Assembly: GCA_965116155.1 (NCBI GenBank)
Contig: OZ220488.1
Location: 1,178,001-1,242,000, forward strand
Length of the DNA stretch: 64,000 nt
Direction: 5' to 3'
DNA from: G965116155 sp965116155
GTDB lineage: Bacteria > Bdellovibrionota > Bdellovibrionia > Bdellovibrionales > UBA1609
This document shows positions 24,592-34,010 of this stretch, piece by piece. The notes under the pieces were generated by a model, which was not told the DNA's origin, made no database searches, and worked only from the letters and a program-made list of their open reading frames with translations. Position 1 is the stretch's first letter. Every line of letters starts with the position of its first letter. The translations under genes were made by a program, and so were the position numbers.

Positions 24592-25903
24592 TTTGCTTGC
24601 GGACGGGGGCGCCGAGGGTTTCGATTTTTTCTAAACGCCCATAGATATTGCCCTTGCCCTCACATAGGCGACTCTTAGCTTGTACAAATTTTTCCTGACC
24701 TGTTTGAAAACACTTGCCCAACTCCTCAAAGCCCTCCAAAAACACACGAAACTTGTCATAAATCCCAGCAGCCTCTTTCGCGATCTCTTCAGCATTTTTG
24801 TTTCGGCTATCGAGTTTCCACAAGCTTTCCACAATGCGCAAAGTTGCCATTAAAGTTGTATGCGTAACCAAAGCCACACCATGGCCGTTCCATGCCCATG
24901 CAATTAAACCCGGCTTAGCATGCGCCGCCAACAAATAAGCCGGCTCAATAGGCACAAACATAAACACAAAATCTACCTTGTTGCCTTCAATAGAATGCGC
25001 GTAAGATTTTTCTCCCAAGGCTTTTACATGCTGTTCCAAACTGCGCACATGCTCCTTTGTGGCTGTTTTTTTAGCCTCTTCACTCTCCGCGCTGGTGTAG
25101 CGCTCATACGCTGTAAGCGATACCTTAGAGTCTATAACCAAATTGCGCTTATCCGGAAAATGCACCACCACATCAGGCCGCAAAATATGCCCATCCTGAG
25201 ACTGCACACTTTGTTGTTTGGTGTAATGAATATCATTTTGCAACCCGGAATCCTCTAGCAATTTCTCTAGCAAAGTCTCTCCCCAGTCGCCTTGCACTTT
25301 AGAATTTCCCTTGAGCGCTCGGGTCAAAGCCTCTGTGCTACTTTGCTGCTTTTGAGTGAACTGCACTAGGTTGTCTATGTGCCCCTTAAGCACACTTACG
25401 TTATTTTGGCTTTCGCTATGCACATCATTTACGCGCTTTTCAAAACTTGAAACCTGATCTTTAAAAGGCCTTAAAATGTGCTGTAGATCCGCCTGGGCCT
25501 TTTGCGAAAAATTCTGGCTCGTATGCTCTAAAAGCTTAGAGGCCCGGTTTTCAAAAACCTCTTGGGCGCTTTTTTTAAGGCTTTCTTCCATCTGCTGCTG
25601 GCCCTCTTCAAACCACTTAGCAAAACGCTCATACTCTGCCTTTAAATTGTTTAAATGCTCTTTGTCTTTTTGTACTTGTGCTAGCTGTATTTTGGAATTT
25701 TGCAATTGCTCCTGCAAATGGCCCTGATGCTCTTTACTTAGTTGAAGATCTTCTTGCAACTGCGTTATGCGGGCATTTTTTTCTACCAAAGCCTGGCTCA
25801 AGCTTGCGCTTTGCACCTCGCCCAGGCTTTTAGCCCAAAACCAAGCTAGTCCTCCACAAGCTAGACCAAAAACCAAAAACACCACAACCCACATAACCAC
25901 CAC
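24584..25903 (-). CDS. rmuC: DNA recombination protein RmuC
   Basis: Putative restriction-endonuclease-fold protein limiting inversions and recombination at repeats. The 439-residue protein has an N-terminal transmembrane helix, a long coiled coil (about 30-130) and the RmuC core: VQGDWGETLLEKLLEDSGL, RPDVVVHFPDKRNLVIDSK (nuclease-fold D...DSK), and VDFVFMFVPIEPAYLLA. Length and order match the family. The gene is divergent from the FN3 protein, 48 bases apart. Confidence 0.93.
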   Translation of the reverse strand: MVVMWVVVFLVFGLACGGLAWFWAKSLGEVQSASLSQALVEKNARITQLQEDLQLSKEHQGHLQEQLQNSKIQLAQVQKDKEHLNNLKAEYERFAKWFEEGQQQMEESLKKSAQEVFENRASKLLEHTSQNFSQKAQADLQHILRPFKDQVSSFEKRVNDVHSESQNNVSVLKGHIDNLVQFTQKQQSSTEALTRALKGNSKVQGDWGETLLEKLLEDSGLQNDIHYTKQQSVQSQDGHILRPDVVVHFPDKRNLVIDSKVSLTAYERYTSAESEEAKKTATKEHVRSLEQHVKALGEKSYAHSIEGNKVDFVFMFVPIEPAYLLAAHAKPGLIAWAWNGHGVALVTHTTLMATLRIVESLWKLDSRNKNAEEIAKEAAGIYDKFRVFLEGFEELGKCFQTGQEKFVQAKSRLCEGKGNIYGRLEKIETLGAPVRKQIR

Positions 25904-25951
25904 AGCATAACCTACAGTCCGCGCTAAACAAAAGCCGAAAAAACTAAGACA

Positions 25952-28900
25952 ATGCGCACAAAAATTTTACTACTAGCACTACCCATGGGCCTGATGCTAG
26001 TCGCGCGCTGCGGCTCGCACCTCGATACCACACTCGACGCGCCCGAACTAAAAGGCCTAGCCTTGCAACAAAAGGCCCAAGGTACTGGAACAAAGTTCTT
26101 AGCCCAGCCCCACCCGCAGGGTGTACTGCTGTGTTGGCGCTCGCCTTTTTATAATCCACCCCTGAGCTACAAAATACAAAGGCAGGCCATCGACAAACGC
26201 CCTGTAGCCCAAGACTCTAGAACCTGGCTCACACACAATTGGCACCACCTTTGGGGGGGTGCTGCTTTTACGCCTCCCCAGCCCACAAAGTGGCTATGCG
26301 ACAAAACCCAGTTCAACAACCAGTACCTAGATGTGTCACGCAACATCAAACCCCATCAATCCTATGCGTATAAAATTCAATACCTGCATCCTACGACCAA
26401 GGCGCAAGTCCATGCGCCTCAAACCACTTTTGTTAAAAGTTATGCCTTTTTAAGCAAAACCCCCTACGCACAGGTTCTTGTTGCCGAGAAACACTGTCCT
26501 CAAATTCCATTAGATAATTTTGTGAAAAGCCTTTTTACAAGCTCTGTGCCACACTACACGTTACAGGCGCAGTCCAACTGGCCCTTGCCCAAAGAGACAA
26601 CCGACCTGCCTAAACCCAGCCCTATGGAGGATTTGGTAAACTCCTCTCAGATTCTTAACAATCCGCAAAACCAACTGCAACTTACGCATTGTGAGCCTGA
26701 TGTAAACGAGTTTCGTATTACGCCCCATTCGGAGGGCATTATATCGCCTACTAATATCAGGCTTAGGGTTATTGTGCTTGGCACAGACTACATCCAACAC
26801 TCTCTGCAGCACCCTTTGCAGCATGAGGCAAGTTTAAACTTAGAAGGCCCGCGCGCTCTAGAGAACTTGTTGCCGGAGAGCTTTATTTTTTACCACCTGA
26901 GCCTTAAACATAACGCGCGCACTACGCCTTTATACCGTATTGCCTGGCAATGGCAGCACCAGGAGCCTACGCTTATAGATCGGGTGTGGAAGGCTACGCA
27001 AGACCCCTGGATCGTATTGCCCCCTGTGCCCTATCGGTATATTAGCCTTAGTCATAGTTTGAGTGCGCAAGCCTTGCCCGATCCATCAGCAGTAACGGCG
27101 AGCCAAACAGAGTCTGCTGAAACAACAACAGGGTCCGTGCCCGAGCCGGCACCAGTACAAAAATTTGTGCAGCAAGTGGAGCTTAAGGAGTTGGAACACT
27201 TTGCGGCATTTGATAAACCAGAACCGCCGCACAAAATTAAATTTAAAACCCTGTGGCGTAATGGTGGCGAAGCGGTACGCATTCAGTTTCAGCATAAGCC
27301 TACGCACCCTAAGGCCTATGCTTTTCGCATTAAGCGCTGCAGCCTAAATCCTGACCCTACAGTGTGCGACAATCCATTAGTGCATTATAGTTTTAAGCCA
27401 GAGGTGTTTTTAAGCTCGCGTCCAGACACCAGGCATCGCTACGAAATCCAGTCGCTTAATTTTTTAGGCCTAGGGCCTGAGCGAGTAAAATACTACACAA
27501 CAAAAAACATCAAACAACAAACCCGCATACAAAATATAAGGCTCATTGAGCCTGAGCGAGTCTCTGATCCTGTTATTATTGGCTTAGAGCCACCAGGGCC
27601 TTTGCCTGACGAAACCCGCTACACACTTGAAATTTGTAAAGGTACTAAAAGTTGGTGCGTAGACCCCGATAACTGGAAACCTATGCCAATTGATTTTGGA
27701 GGCCCGCAACCCCCGGGCTTTCAAAAACCTGGCTCCTCATGGTCAAGGTTGCTGCCTTCATCGTGGCTTGGCGCCAGGGTCGCGCCATCGCTCAAGCCGC
27801 CCATGCAAATGCGCGTGCAAGTGGTTAATCGTGCCGGAGAGTCTATTGGAGAACCTTCGAAAACCCTGAGCCTTGGCGGCAATACAGCACAAGTTACAAA
27901 CTTAAGCGCTGAGCCTACACCGCAAGGTGGGGCGCAGATTACGTGGAGCTTTATGCAAGAAGCCACCAGTAACACGGCTGAAAATGTGCACCGCAAGCCC
28001 CATAGCGTGACTTACCACATACAAAGATGCCCCGGCGCATGCCATACGCAGCAATGGACTGATATGCACCGCAATAGCGTGGGGCAGGAGTTTTTAGATC
28101 GTGCAAGCTTGAGCCCGGGACAGAGCTATCTCTACAGAGTAAAGCCTAATGTGGATTCCAGTACTTGGTCCACGCCTGTGCGGGTCAGCATACCTGCCAC
28201 CACGCCCGGTCCGGTACGAGCCTTGAGGGCTACTAAAATCACCACCCCTTCGCCTGGAGTGCGTTTGTTTTGGCAAGCACCTGCTCAAGATGGCGGCGCG
28301 CCTATTAAGAGCTATCTTGTAGAAAGAGCCGAGATGAAAGAGTCAGGCACGAGCTGGCGCACCTTGGGCCGCATGCCGGCATCGTCTAGTGCGTATGTGG
28401 ACAGAGGATTGGTACAGAACCTTTACCCAGGCAGCAAATATCTATACCGGGTTAAGGCGGTTAATGCTGAAGGCGCGGGCTCGGCTGTCCAAAGCGAGCC
28501 CATTTTATGGGCTACAGCTCCAGAAGAACCTACGGCTTTTACAGCGCGCTTGAAAAACCCCGAGCCCTTGCGTGAGGATGAATTGGCCGTGGCATTGCGC
28601 TGGCAAGCGCCGTTTCCAGAAAGCGGGCTTAAATTGCAGTTCTATAAACTGGAATGGTGCCACAACACCCAGGTTGGACTTTGTCGCAGCATAAAAGCCC
28701 AATGGCATGGGCACAAAATTGTGCTGAGTGATTGGGATAACACAGAGTACACATTTGCTAAAAACCTAAAGCCCGCTCAAAGTTATAGCTTTCGTTTGCG
28801 GGCTGTAAATTCCATAGGCGAAAGCTTGCCAACCCAATCTGTGGCTGTGCAGATGCCTATCGTATTGCCCGGTATTGTAGAGGATGTAACAGTGGCTGTC

Positions 28901-29554
28901 GATGCTGACAATCCGCTAAAGCATAGAATTTTTTGGCGCAAGCCTGCATTTGCTGGGGGGGGAGAAATACAAAAATATAACATAAAACTCTGCACAGAAA
29001 GCCTCAATCCTGCTAGCGCTTTTTATTGTCGCACGCAAAATTCCGAGACCAGTGCTTTTTTAAAGCAGGTAGGCACAGCCTATGGGAATGCTTATACGCA
29101 TACTCTTTCAAAATCTGGTGGTAGGTATTATTACTTTGTACAAGCTCAAAACGGGCGAGGCCTGGGCGATGCGGCTTATGCTGTGGCCCGCGTGTGGCCT
29201 AAGCCCCAAAGGGCTCTTGCATTAACGTATAGCGCGGGCACTTTGGTGTGGCGCGCTGCGAGCGCTAGTGCTAGTGCAGAGGCATTAGCAACTAAGGGTT
29301 TTGCGTTAGCAATATGCACTTTGGGTCAAGAGATATGTCAAACCCAAAGTGGTTCCAATGCCTGGCAGTCGTATCCTACGTCTGCATTGCTGGATCCTAA
29401 AAAGCGGTGGTTAAAAATAACGCCACTCCTTTGTGCTAAAGGGCGTAGTGGTCAGAGATGCACGCCCAGTGGGGCATGCTTCCGTCTGCGCGAGGAGGAC
29501 ATGGCTCAGCAGCCGGGCCCTTGGTCCAATGTGTTGTGTAATTTAAAGGACTAA
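25952..29554 (+). CDS. Large exported protein with C-terminal fibronectin type III domains
   Basis: 1200 residues. The leader ILLLALPMGLMLVARCG could be a lipoprotein signal, although Arg before the Cys is unusual. The N-terminal half (to about 640) has no family I recognise. From about 646, 750, 856 and 971 FN3-type modules follow, with PGPVRALRA, YRVKAVNAEG and YSFRLRAVNSIG. Cysteine pairs punctuate the modules. Probably surface-bound adhesion or scaffold. The last codons, reading NLKD-stop, come from the sequence AATTTAAAGGACTAA, which also precedes other palindromic repeats. Confidence 0.8.
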   Translation: MRTKILLLALPMGLMLVARCGSHLDTTLDAPELKGLALQQKAQGTGTKFLAQPHPQGVLLCWRSPFYNPPLSYKIQRQAIDKRPVAQDSRTWLTHNWHHLWGGAAFTPPQPTKWLCDKTQFNNQYLDVSRNIKPHQSYAYKIQYLHPTTKAQVHAPQTTFVKSYAFLSKTPYAQVLVAEKHCPQIPLDNFVKSLFTSSVPHYTLQAQSNWPLPKETTDLPKPSPMEDLVNSSQILNNPQNQLQLTHCEPDVNEFRITPHSEGIISPTNIRLRVIVLGTDYIQHSLQHPLQHEASLNLEGPRALENLLPESFIFYHLSLKHNARTTPLYRIAWQWQHQEPTLIDRVWKATQDPWIVLPPVPYRYISLSHSLSAQALPDPSAVTASQTESAETTTGSVPEPAPVQKFVQQVELKELEHFAAFDKPEPPHKIKFKTLWRNGGEAVRIQFQHKPTHPKAYAFRIKRCSLNPDPTVCDNPLVHYSFKPEVFLSSRPDTRHRYEIQSLNFLGLGPERVKYYTTKNIKQQTRIQNIRLIEPERVSDPVIIGLEPPGPLPDETRYTLEICKGTKSWCVDPDNWKPMPIDFGGPQPPGFQKPGSSWSRLLPSSWLGARVAPSLKPPMQMRVQVVNRAGESIGEPSKTLSLGGNTAQVTNLSAEPTPQGGAQITWSFMQEATSNTAENVHRKPHSVTYHIQRCPGACHTQQWTDMHRNSVGQEFLDRASLSPGQSYLYRVKPNVDSSTWSTPVRVSIPATTPGPVRALRATKITTPSPGVRLFWQAPAQDGGAPIKSYLVERAEMKESGTSWRTLGRMPASSSAYVDRGLVQNLYPGSKYLYRVKAVNAEGAGSAVQSEPILWATAPEEPTAFTARLKNPEPLREDELAVALRWQAPFPESGLKLQFYKLEWCHNTQVGLCRSIKAQWHGHKIVLSDWDNTEYTFAKNLKPAQSYSFRLRAVNSIGESLPTQSVAVQMPIVLPGIVEDVTVAVDADNPLKHRIFWRKPAFAGGGEIQKYNIKLCTESLNPASAFYCRTQNSETSAFLKQVGTAYGNAYTHTLSKSGGRYYYFVQAQNGRGLGDAAYAVARVWPKPQRALALTYSAGTLVWRAASASASAEALATKGFALAICTLGQEICQTQSGSNAWQSYPTSALLDPKKRWLKITPLLCAKGRSGQRCTPSGACFRLREEDMAQQPGPWSNVLCNLKD

Positions 29555-29735
29555 TAAAATTTTCTGGGATAAAGCGGCGGCAACCTGATAGCCCCTGCAA
29601 GGGGCGGCCATCAGGTTGCCAAGCGTCCCGCAGAAAATTTTATGGGCTATACGGCATTTATGAGCCTGTAGCCTTGTGCGATCTGTAGGCACAAGGCGAC
29701 CCGATTGCCGTCAAAGCCCCGTGCATTGAGTAAAC
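29540..29735 (+). repeat. Full-length nested-palindrome unit, forward orientation, overlapping the FN3 gene end
   Basis: AATTTAAAGGACTAAT lead-in. Arms AAAATTTTCTGGGA (29556-29569) and TCCCGCAGAAAATTTT (29626-29641) pair, with inner stem AACCTGAT/ATCAGGTT (29582-29589/29610-29617) and CCCCTGCAAGGGG tip. The tail is ATACGGCATTTATGAGCC, then hairpin GCCTTGTG/CACAAGGC and GTGCATTGAGTAAACACAAT. Confidence 0.85.
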
Positions 29736-29880
29736 ACAATTTAAAGGACTAATAAAATTTTCTGGTATAAAGTGCGTAAGCATAAAAGTGTTAGTGAGGG
29801 TGCCCTGGCCAGAGAGCGCAGCCTGCTGACACACCTTTAGGTGTGCAAGGCAAGCGGCCTAAGCTAGGGCACCCTCACGT
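29736..29880 (+). repeat. Truncated unit followed by a second copy of the 1585-1671 palindrome
   Basis: The lead-in TTTAAAGGACTAATAAAATT breaks off after TCTGGTATAAAG into GTGCGTAAGCATAAAAGTG. Then outer arms GTGAGGGTGCCCTGGCC and GCTAGGGCACCCTCAC follow, as at 1585, but with a different inner hairpin (ACACACC/GGTGTGC). Confidence 0.75.
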
Positions 29881-29884
29881 GTTG

Positions 29885-30034
29885 GATAAAGCGGCGGCGC
29901 ACTTTCTTAAGTGGGTGTGGACGCTTTGGGGTTAGAGAGCCCCCCAAGCTACCGGCGCTTTTATGCTTACGCACGGAGGTTGCGCCAGGAGCGCCGCTTA
30001 GTCCCAGAATTTTGGGCTAGCACTCTAATGCTTG
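29885..30034. repeat. Degraded palindrome remnants before divIVA
   Basis: Pieces of the family: GGATAAAGCGGCGG, hairpin GCTTTGGGG/CCCCCCAAGC, GCGCTTTTATGCTTACGCA, and the right end GCCGCTTAGTCCCAGAATTT ending CTAGCACTCTAA. No gene is visible in 29555-30038. Confidence 0.6.
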
Positions 30035-30038
30035 CGCA

Positions 30039-30704
30039 TTAAATATCAATGTTTTCTACTTTTTCTTTTATAGACTCCGATACATTGACTCGGATTTTTT
30101 CAAAGCTATCTTGTTCTGGGTGCTGCTTTGGGAGGTTTGTATTAGGGTCGTTAGGAGCGCTTGATTTTAAGGCGGAGCTCATACTGGGCCCTGTTAGCTC
30201 GGTGACACCGCCGTCAGCATCACTTGCAACTTGGCTGTTTACGTGGGGGTCGGGCATAATTTTTTGCCCTTGCTCCATCATGGTAAGATGCGAGCTAATT
30301 AAGGCGCGCAGGTTGTTTTCATATTGGAGGCGGATTTTCTTAAGATCCGTTACCTCATTATAAATGCGCTTAAGAGAGTCGCGGGCGTCTCTTGTTATAA
30401 TATCTGCCTTTTGGTTAGCATCGTTAATAATAAGGCGGGCTTCGCGCTCGGCGTCTTTTTTCATTTTGTCAGACATCATACTGGCGGTAGAGATGGTGTT
30501 TTTTAAAACTTCCTCACGTTGTCGGAACTCTACTACGGACATTTCCTTTTCTCTCAAGGTGTCTCGTAAATTATTGCGCTCCCGCATAAGGCCTTCCATT
30601 TCGGCTGCAACAAAACTCAAAAACTCCATCACCTCTTCTGGACTAAAGCCCATAAAGCGACGGCCGAAATTTTTTCTTACAATATCCATAGGTATGATTT
30701 TCAT
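30039..30704 (-). CDS. DivIVA-domain coiled-coil protein
   Basis: 221 residues beginning MKIIPMDIVRKNFGRRFMGF followed by PEEVMEFL, the DivIVA/GpsB N-terminal membrane-curvature motif. A long charged coiled coil (about 35-150) follows, including DAEREARLIINDANQKADII, and a low-complexity tail. The family organises poles, septa or cell-wall growth on the inner face of the membrane. A purine-rich GGGGG lies ten bases before ATG 30704. Its neighbour, divergent, is PBP1A, consistent with a wall-growth role. Confidence 0.9.
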   Translation of the reverse strand: MKIIPMDIVRKNFGRRFMGFSPEEVMEFLSFVAAEMEGLMRERNNLRDTLREKEMSVVEFRQREEVLKNTISTASMMSDKMKKDAEREARLIINDANQKADIITRDARDSLKRIYNEVTDLKKIRLQYENNLRALISSHLTMMEQGQKIMPDPHVNSQVASDADGGVTELTGPSMSSALKSSAPNDPNTNLPKQHPEQDSFEKIRVNVSESIKEKVENIDI

Positions 30705-30928
30705 ATTTTTTAACCCCCACTAGGCTTGAGACGCACACTTAAGTCGTGCTTTTATGTTTATAATAGTTTATGTCGTGGCTTGTACGCACTTGTGATGTGA
30801 AAAAACCTAGACAAAGGTGTACTCTACTGTGTAGGGTAGGCTGGACTTATTTTAAGCACGTGCTTCGTGCTCAGTACTAAGCGCTAAGCACGCTAAATGG
30901 TGCCTGTAACATCTATGAGCCCCAACCT

Positions 30929-33754
30929 ATGAGCAAGCAAAATCCACCCGCCCCCACTCCACCAGTAAAAAAACCCTCCAATAAACACCTGCGTGTGCGT
31001 GTGACTACTAAAAAACTGCTGGCATGTGTTTTAGGGGGGGGTTTTTTGTGTGCGGCAGGAGTGTTGGCTTGGGTGTTTATAATTGTGTCCGACCTGCCTC
31101 GTATTATTACTTTGCAAGATTACCGTCCTAAGTTAACAACAGAAGTTTTTGATAAACATGGTGAAAAAATTGGCGAATTTTTTAACGAAAAACGCATTTT
31201 AGTACCCTACGAGGACCTCCCTCAAACTCTTAAGCAGGCTTTTATTGCAGCGGAAGATGCGAGTTTTTTTACTCATAAGGGCGTTAACCCTAGAGCCATT
31301 GTGCGTGCTTTTTGGGCCAATATGCGAGAGGGCAAAAAGGTGCAAGGGGCATCGACTATTACCCAACAGGTGGCGCGCACATTGTTGCTTTCGCCAGATA
31401 AAACCTACACCCGCAAGGCAAAGGAGGCTCTGTTGGCGCTTAAGATGGAGCGGGGTTTGTCTAAAGAAGAGATCCTGTACCTGTATCTTAATCAAATTTA
31501 CTTAGGGCATGGGGCATGGGGCGTGGGTATGGCGTCTCGGGTGTATTTTCGCAAAGAGGTTAGCGCTCTTAACTTGGCAGAGTGTGCACTTTTGGCAGGT
31601 TTGCCTAAAGCTCCGGGCCGGTACACGCCTTTGTTGCAACCCAAGCGCGCCAAACAAAGGCAGCTTTATGTTTTAGACCGCATGCTAAGCGAGGGGTACA
31701 TTAGTCTGCAGGAGTATGAGCGCACTAAAGACCAAGATCTGGTGGTGTATTTGCGCAAGGACTATACCGATGTCGCGCCCTATTTTGTAGAAGAGGTGCG
31801 CCAGATTTTAAGCAGCATGTTGGGTGAGGAGCAAATTTTAGAAGGGGGCTTAAAAATTTACACCACCTTAGATGCCTCTTTGCAAAACGAGGCGCAGCGC
31901 AGTTTGCGAAAAGGCTTAAAAGAATTAGACAAACGCCAGGGCTATAGAGGTGCTGCACGCAACTTAGACCAAGAGCAAGCAAGGGAAGAGTTTTTAGAAA
32001 AAAACCAAAAATCCCTTATTAGCCAGTCCACTGACAAGCGTGTGCTTAAATACCAAGTGGCTCAAGATGGTGAGCGCACTCTCGTATTAGAGGTGCCTTA
32101 TGCAACTGTGCTCGAGCTAAATCAAAACCAAGCTTTGCCAGGCTACTTAAAAGTGGGGCAAGAGCTAGAGGCCTTGGTGACGCATGTAGACGACAAGTGG
32201 GGCCTAGTAAAGGCTCAGCTAACGCCAGATACTAGGGGGGCGATTGATATTGCCAATATGGTGTGGGCGCGTAAGCCAGACCCTAAAGTGAGTGCTAAGC
32301 GTGCGCCTGAGGTTCAGTACCCTTCTAAGGTGCTCAAAGTGGGGGATGTGATAAGGGTAAAAGTGTTGGGCGCAAGTTTTGCATTAAAAAACAAAGCTGT
32401 CCCTAAAAAGCTAAGTTCCGATTTAGCAAGTTATGTGGCTTTGTCACTAGAGCAGGAGCCCAAGGTGCAAGGTGGGGTGCTGGCTTTGGATCATAAAAAG
32501 CAAAGCATTACAGCTATGGTGGGGGGGTATGATTTTGAGCTCTCTAAATTTAATCGCACCTTGCAGGCTTTAAGGCAAACAGGCTCGGCCTTTAAGCCTG
32601 TGGTGTATGCGGCGGCTTTGGATTTTGGTTATAAGCCCAACAGTGTTATTACAGATGCGCCTTTGGTGTATGACCGCACTGAGGCAGAAGAGAAAGAAAC
32701 ACCAACAGACGACGCTAATAAGCGGGCTGCTCGTTCAGAGCAATGGAGGCCTAAAAATGCGGGGCTCAGGTTTTTAGGAGACGTGTTATTTCGCAACGCA
32801 CTTATACGGTCTTTAAATGTGCCTACGATTAAAATAATAGAAAAAATAGGCATCAGCCGTGTGGAGCAATATGCTAAAAGCTTGGGAATTTTTAGCCCTT
32901 TAAATAGAGACTTCACCATGGCTTTGGGGTCTAGCAGTATTAGTATGTATGAGATTACAAAAGCCTTTGCTCAGTTTGCGCGTTTGGGTATGCGCATAAG
33001 GCCTCTTATAGTGTTAAGGGTAGAAGATGTTGATGGCAACGAGCTGGTAGCTAATGTGTCTTTAGATGAAAAATTTAAAAAAGAGCTCGATCGTTTAGAA
33101 GAAGGCATGGATCAAGAGAGAAAAAAATTCCTAAAACTCCAAGCCGATTATGAAGCGCTTAAGCTTAATGCCAATAGTGTGTCTGAAGACAGCAGTCTTA
33201 GGCATAAGCTTAGCGTAATAGAGAGGCAGCTGTCTTATGTGCCTAAGGTGTTTTTTGATGATCCAGACAGGGTGCTGTCGCAGCAAACAGCGTATATTGT
33301 TACGCATCTTTTAAGGGGGGCTATTTTTGACCCTGGTGGTACGGGAGCAAGGGCCCGCTCTTTGGGACGCATGGCTGCGGGCAAAACGGGCTCGACCAGC
33401 AGTTATTATGATGCTTGGTTTATAGGGTATACGCCAGAGATTTGCAGTAGCGTATGGGTGGGCTATGACGAGGAGCAAAGTTTGGGTTTAGGCGAGGTGG
33501 GTGGGCGCGCGGCTTTGCCTGTGTGGTTGGACTTTATGAAAGCAGCGCACAAGAACCTGGAGCCCAGTGATTTTATTATGCCACTTGGCATTGTGCTGGC
33601 TAACATTAATAACGAGACTGGATCCTTGGCTGCCAACAAAGAGGATGAAAAAGTTGTGAGTCAGGCTTTTTTGTCTGGCACTGAGCCTTTAGAAATAGAG
33701 GTCGTAAAAAGCGCCCCTTCAAGCGACGCTAATTTTCTTAAGGAAAGCAATTAA
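30929..33754 (+). CDS. Penicillin-binding protein 1A (bifunctional transglycosylase/transpeptidase)
   Basis: Inner-membrane enzyme polymerising and cross-linking peptidoglycan. After a basic cytosolic tail and one transmembrane helix (about 30-52) comes the GT51 domain with AAEDASFFTHKGV, GASTITQQVAR and ILYLYLNQIYLGHGAWGV. The transpeptidase has SxxK in TGSAFKPV, SxN in RSLNVPT and KTG in GKTGSTSSYYDAW. A roughly 60-residue charged coiled-coil insert (near FKKELDRLEEGMDQERKKF) lies between the SxN and KTG motifs. 941 residues, somewhat long for PBP1A. Confidence 0.93.
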   Translation: MSKQNPPAPTPPVKKPSNKHLRVRVTTKKLLACVLGGGFLCAAGVLAWVFIIVSDLPRIITLQDYRPKLTTEVFDKHGEKIGEFFNEKRILVPYEDLPQTLKQAFIAAEDASFFTHKGVNPRAIVRAFWANMREGKKVQGASTITQQVARTLLLSPDKTYTRKAKEALLALKMERGLSKEEILYLYLNQIYLGHGAWGVGMASRVYFRKEVSALNLAECALLAGLPKAPGRYTPLLQPKRAKQRQLYVLDRMLSEGYISLQEYERTKDQDLVVYLRKDYTDVAPYFVEEVRQILSSMLGEEQILEGGLKIYTTLDASLQNEAQRSLRKGLKELDKRQGYRGAARNLDQEQAREEFLEKNQKSLISQSTDKRVLKYQVAQDGERTLVLEVPYATVLELNQNQALPGYLKVGQELEALVTHVDDKWGLVKAQLTPDTRGAIDIANMVWARKPDPKVSAKRAPEVQYPSKVLKVGDVIRVKVLGASFALKNKAVPKKLSSDLASYVALSLEQEPKVQGGVLALDHKKQSITAMVGGYDFELSKFNRTLQALRQTGSAFKPVVYAAALDFGYKPNSVITDAPLVYDRTEAEEKETPTDDANKRAARSEQWRPKNAGLRFLGDVLFRNALIRSLNVPTIKIIEKIGISRVEQYAKSLGIFSPLNRDFTMALGSSSISMYEITKAFAQFARLGMRIRPLIVLRVEDVDGNELVANVSLDEKFKKELDRLEEGMDQERKKFLKLQADYEALKLNANSVSEDSSLRHKLSVIERQLSYVPKVFFDDPDRVLSQQTAYIVTHLLRGAIFDPGGTGARARSLGRMAAGKTGSTSSYYDAWFIGYTPEICSSVWVGYDEEQSLGLGEVGGRAALPVWLDFMKAAHKNLEPSDFIMPLGIVLANINNETGSLAANKEDEKVVSQAFLSGTEPLEIEVVKSAPSSDANFLKESN

Positions 33755-33765
33755 CCCAATTAAAG

Positions 33766-33853
33766 ACTAGCCAAAACTCCTCTTGTATGAAGCGCAGCCT
33801 GGTACAGCACCTTTGGTGCGCCAGGCAAGCGAAAAGGCAAGAGGTGTTTTGGC
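33766..33853 (+). repeat. Nested palindrome after PBP1A
   Basis: GACTAG lead. Arms CCAAAACTCCTCTTG/CAAGAGGTGTTTTGG (33771-33785/33838-33852) pair. The conserved junctions AAGCGCAG and CAAGCGAA enclose the inner stem GCCTGG/CCAGGC with a GCACCTTTGGTGC tip. The arms are specific to this copy. Confidence 0.8.
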
Positions 33854-33995
33854 GGTCTATGCAGCTGGCGTAAGCATAAAAGCGCCAGCAATGTTACCCT
33901 TGAACCTGAGAGTGCAGCTATCTTGGCAGCCAACAGGGCGTCAGCCAAGATGGCAAACGTAGGCTTCAAGGTAATATTGCGCGCTAGACAGCAAT
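33854..33995 (-). repeat. Type-2b nested palindrome (inverted relative to 1921-2058)
   Basis: GGCGTAAGCATAAAAGCGCC, then AGCAA. Arms TTACCCTTGAACCT/AGGCTTCAAGGTAA (33895-33908/33961-33974) pair. The inner stem is ATCTTGGC/GCCAAGAT (33920-33927/33944-33951). It ends ATTGCGCGCTAGACAGC. Flanks equal the reverse complement of the 1921-2058 unit; arms do not. Confidence 0.8.
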
Positions 33996-34010
33996 CTATG
34001 GCCCTGCAGC

